IMG/VR virus record: IMGVR_UViG_3300036829_000104
Location: 19,598-83,597 of that record
DNA: 64,000 bases
Strand: one strand, 5' to 3'
DNA from: a virus
A program made the translations under genes and the position numbers. The notes beneath the pieces were generated by a model. The model worked only from the letters and a program-made list of their open reading frames with translations, made no database searches and had not been told where the DNA came from. Below are positions 61,692-64,000 of this stretch, in pieces (positions within the stretch are counted from its first letter, which is position 1; each line of letters starts with the position of its first letter).

Positions 61692-61879
61692 CAGTCCTCC
61701 ACGCCTAGAGCGGCGCGGGCACGGTCGATGTAGCCCTGGTGACTCCACCTCTCCCGGAAGTACTCGGGCACGTATCCGACCATGTCTTCCATGCCTTCCA
61801 GCGCGTCGCGCAGCGCCGCCTCCAGCTCGGTGACGCGGGCGGCGTGCTGGCCGGGTGTCGGCGCGGTGTTGTCGGTCAC
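61691..61879 (-). CDS. Small coiled-coil protein (62 aa)
   Basis: GTG 61879 with AGGAG six bases upstream; ATG 61927, overlapping the HNH stop, would add 16 residues. VTELEAALRDALEGMEDMVG then FRERWSHQGYIDRARAALG is helical. Unknown function, co-transcribed with the HNH and integrase genes. Confidence 0.5.
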   Translation of the reverse strand: MTDNTAPTPGQHAARVTELEAALRDALEGMEDMVGYVPEYFRERWSHQGYIDRARAALGVED

Positions 61880-61923
61880 GTACTGCTCCTGATGGTTAGG
61901 CGGGGCGATTCGGATGAGAGGCG

Positions 61924-62496
61924 TCATGACGCCTGTTGCTTCTGCTTGGCCTCCCAGTAGAGGAAGAACTCCCTCACCGTTTCCACCGCGCCGCCGGTCG
62001 CTACCCAGGCGATGGCTTCGGCGGCGTGCTCGGCGTCGAAGATCGGCATGAAGCGGTTGCAGATCCTGCATAGCGGCACGATGTTCTGGACCTGGTCGAG
62101 GCCGTCACGTGCCCAGTTCACAAGGTGGCCGCGCTCCAGCCACCAGCCCGAGGAGTACCACCTTTCCTCCAGGTCATCAGTGTCAGGCAAGTCAGCGGTA
62201 ACTCGGCAGCCGAAGCAGTGAGGGTCGTCGAGGTTGACCTGGAACAAGCCCTCGTGGTTCGCCCGCTTGTCGCGTTCCGCCCAGTAGGACGCGATCGTCC
62301 ACAAGGACGGGAGCGGCTTGCGGACGTGAGGCGCGACCCAGTCGGAGGCGAACATGACCCGGCGCGTCGCTTCGTCGTACGCCTCTGGGGTCATGTTTGC
62401 CCGGCGCCGCTTCAGCGCGGCGATTTCACGGGCCCGTGCCGTCTTAGTGAGCTCCAGCCAGACGTCGCCCTCGCGGACGCGCTTCGCTCGCGCCAT
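61924..62496 (-). CDS. HNH endonuclease beside the integrase (190 aa)
   Basis: ATG 62496 with GGGAGGG upstream. C94/C97 (CFGC), H124 in WWLERGHLVNWARDG, N138 in QNIVPLCRICNRF and C143/C146 form a complete HNH site. The N-terminal 60 residues are basic and helical. Fifth HNH-like gene in the window. Its position just downstream of the integrase suggests either a homing-type nuclease or a partner in prophage processing. Confidence 0.75.
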   Translation of the reverse strand: MARAKRVREGDVWLELTKTARAREIAALKRRRANMTPEAYDEATRRVMFASDWVAPHVRKPLPSLWTIASYWAERDKRANHEGLFQVNLDDPHCFGCRVTADLPDTDDLEERWYSSGWWLERGHLVNWARDGLDQVQNIVPLCRICNRFMPIFDAEHAAEAIAWVATGGAVETVREFFLYWEAKQKQQAS

Positions 62497-62547
62497 GCGC
62501 CCCCATCCCTCCCTTAAACCGCACGTCAGAACAACAATCATTTAAAG

Positions 62548-62567
62548 TGGTCCTGCAATCAGGACCA
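62548..62567 (-). terminator. Short hairpin at the integrase stop codon
   Basis: TGGTCCTG (62548-62555) pairs with CAGGACCA (62560-62567) around CAAT, overlapping the stop codon, in an AT-rich stretch unusual for this element. It could end the integrase transcript. Confidence 0.4.
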
Positions 62568-64000
62568 TTCTAAATCATTGTCGGTCTCCCAGGGGTCCGG
62601 TTGCCATGCCGGATGGATCACGATCCGCACCGGCATCGGCAGCCAGTGCCCCTTCGCGTCCCGGACACGCTCCCCGTCCCGGTGCACCACGATCCGGCGT
62701 GCCAACTTCCGCAGGATCTCGTTCAGCGCCCCGGGCGGCAGCGTGTCCCAGTCGGCCAGCAGGGACGGCAGCAGGCGCGGCACGTCCCGCGATGCCTCCA
62801 TCTGCCGTTCGCGCGTCCGCAGCGCCTCTATGTCGGCTGCCGCCGCGTCGCGTTCCGCCCTCGCCTCGGCCGCGGCCGCTTTCCATGCGTCGTCCGGGAT
62901 GTCGCCGGCGCCGCGGGCACGCTCCCGTGCGAGCCGCACCAGTTCCCGCTCCGCTTCCCGGAGCTTCTTCTCGGCCAGCGCCGCGGCGGTAGGCGCGGGG
63001 CCGCGGGCCTGCTGCCGGATCGCTGCCTCGCGGGCCACCCGGTCGATGTCGGTGGCCAGCTCCGCCGCATACTCGCGTGCCGCCTCCACGAGGCGCGTCA
63101 CGGTCACCGACGGACGGCCCTCGCAGTCGGCGTACTTGCGGTGACGCAGGCATTTGAACACCGGCGCGCCTCCCGCGCCGTCCCCGGTGGCGGCCATCGC
63201 ACCCTGGCAGTGCCCGCACCGCACCATCCCCGACACGGGGAACACCGGGACGCGGGCCCGCGGCGGCAGTTCCCGTGTCGCGTTCCTGCGATCCTGGTAC
63301 GCCTGCCACTCCTGCCCGGTAATGACCGGCTCGTGGGCGCCGCGGACATGCCGCTTCCGGCGGCATTTCGACTTGCGGTTGCACCGGCAGGCGGAGTCGT
63401 GCAGCAGCAGGAACCCGGCACCGAACCCGGAGTCGAGCACATCCCGCACCGCGTCGGCACGCCACGGGTTGCCGTAGGAGGTGCGCCAGCCGTCGTCGGT
63501 CAGGCGCCGCCCGATCGCCGTGAACCCGGTGCCGCCGATGTAATCCCGGTACATGGCGGCGAGAACATCCCCGGTGTCCGGGTCCGGCTCGTAACGCTCA
63601 TCCTCGCCCTTCACGTGGCGGGTGCGCTTCGGGTTCTTCTCGTCAGGGACGCGCCCGGCCTGGCGGTAGCCGAACCTCGGCTTCCCGTGGGTGGGCAGTC
63701 CTCTGCGCGCCCGGTACTCATAGACTTCCGCCCAGATCTCCCCGGCCCGGTCGGACTCGTATACGCCGAACTCCAGCAGCATGGAGCGGCTGAACTTCCC
63801 CGTCGCGGTCCACGTATCGATGTCCTCAGTCGCGGATACGAGCCGTCCGCCCGCCTTCTCCAGCTCGTCCAGGTACTTGGCATTGCCGGCCCGGTCGCGC
63901 CCGAACCGGCTGAACTTCCAGACGATGATCTCCTCGGCCTCGCCAGCCGCAACCCGGTTAATCGCGTTCGTGATCTTGCGCTTGTTGAAGCTGCGGCCTG
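62559..64000 (-). CDS. Large serine recombinase (integrase), N-terminus outside the window
   Basis: 479 codons visible from the right edge. The start of the visible part is the end of the resolvase domain: AAGEAEEIIVWKFSRFGRDR, LEKAGGRLVSATEDIDT. The recombinase domain follows (ARRGLPTHGKPRFGYRQAG, DPDTGDVLAAMYRDYIGG), then a zinc ribbon with CGHC and CLRHRKYADCEG, and a long coiled coil (EKKLREAERELVRLARERA). Catalytic serine and attP lie beyond the edge. Such enzymes integrate phage DNA at a single site without host factors and need a small directionality factor to excise. It places this edge close to one end of the element. Confidence 0.9.
   Translation of the reverse strand, partial: GRSFNKRKITNAINRVAAGEAEEIIVWKFSRFGRDRAGNAKYLDELEKAGGRLVSATEDIDTWTATGKFSRSMLLEFGVYESDRAGEIWAEVYEYRARRGLPTHGKPRFGYRQAGRVPDEKNPKRTRHVKGEDERYEPDPDTGDVLAAMYRDYIGGTGFTAIGRRLTDDGWRTSYGNPWRADAVRDVLDSGFGAGFLLLHDSACRCNRKSKCRRKRHVRGAHEPVITGQEWQAYQDRRNATRELPPRARVPVFPVSGMVRCGHCQGAMAATGDGAGGAPVFKCLRHRKYADCEGRPSVTVTRLVEAAREYAAELATDIDRVAREAAIRQQARGPAPTAAALAEKKLREAERELVRLARERARGAGDIPDDAWKAAAAEARAERDAAAADIEALRTRERQMEASRDVPRLLPSLLADWDTLPPGALNEILRKLARRIVVHRDGERVRDAKGHWLPMPVRIVIHPAWQPDPWETDNDLEWS

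Noticed and set aside
1-64000. Insertion sequences or transposases
   Set aside because: No DDE or HUH transposase motif and no terminal inverted repeats noticed; the only recombinase recognised is the serine integrase at the right edge.

Overview
The window is a very GC-rich actinobacterial mobile element, almost certainly a prophage or phage-plasmid. GC-rich third codon positions, frequent GTG/TTG starts, a WhiB-like regulator, SpdB-type membrane proteins and actinophage-type structural genes all point to Actinomycetota; I cannot name a genus. Nearly every gene looks element-borne. The right edge cuts a large serine recombinase and the left edge cuts a leftward early-gene operon, so the element continues on both sides. 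No att site is visible.

Layout. (1) 1-5.1 kb: a tightly overlapped leftward operon with an HNH nuclease and an ERF-family single-strand annealing protein, then an Xre-type regulator. A control region at 5.1-5.33 kb with two direct-repeat operators separates it from a divergent HTH protein. (2) 6-11.4 kb: small leftward accessory genes, including a short SAM-methyltransferase relative and two paralogous ribbon-helix-helix proteins, each headed by a gene with a tandem GGTGGT-N3-ACCACC operator. (3) 11.4-25.6 kb: a block resembling an actinomycete integrative-conjugative element such as pSAM2: two Nudix proteins, a GntR regulator, an excisionase-like protein, WhiB-like protein, NlpC/P60 and lysozyme-like cell-wall enzymes, small membrane proteins, an FtsK/TraB-type DNA translocase and an SpdB-like protein. 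Two proteins flanking the translocase carry the same 14-residue motif. (4) 25.6-34.4 kb: an anti-restriction and DNA-modification island: DUF3560-methyltransferase fusion, ArdC-like/J-domain fusion, ParB-like protein, DpdA-like transglycosylase, a QueD-like T-fold protein, QueD, QueE and FolE. Six genes here carry the same 19-20 bp palindromic motif 17-24 bp upstream of the start codon, several as self-contained motif-gene-terminator cassettes.

(5) 34.5-56.6 kb: siphophage morphogenesis in normal order: HNH, small and large terminase, portal fused to a 2H phosphoesterase-like domain, a protease/zinc-ribbon/major-capsid polyprotein, connector genes, tail tube, frameshifted tail chaperones, tape measure with transglycosylase, distal tail proteins and a beta-helix tail fibre. 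(6) 56.6-61.2 kb: lysis and accessory genes: holin-like membrane proteins, a GH25-like protein, a papain-like peptidase, a nucleotidyltransferase-like protein and a VIT-like membrane protein, closed by a 20-bp-stem terminator. (7) 61.2-64 kb: leftward HNH, small genes and the serine integrase.

Working model (inference): a temperate siphophage that replaces guanines in its DNA with a 7-deazaguanine, adds further anti-restriction proteins, and has picked up or shares ancestry with a conjugative transfer module. No replicative polymerase, helicase or primase and no clear QueC are in the window.
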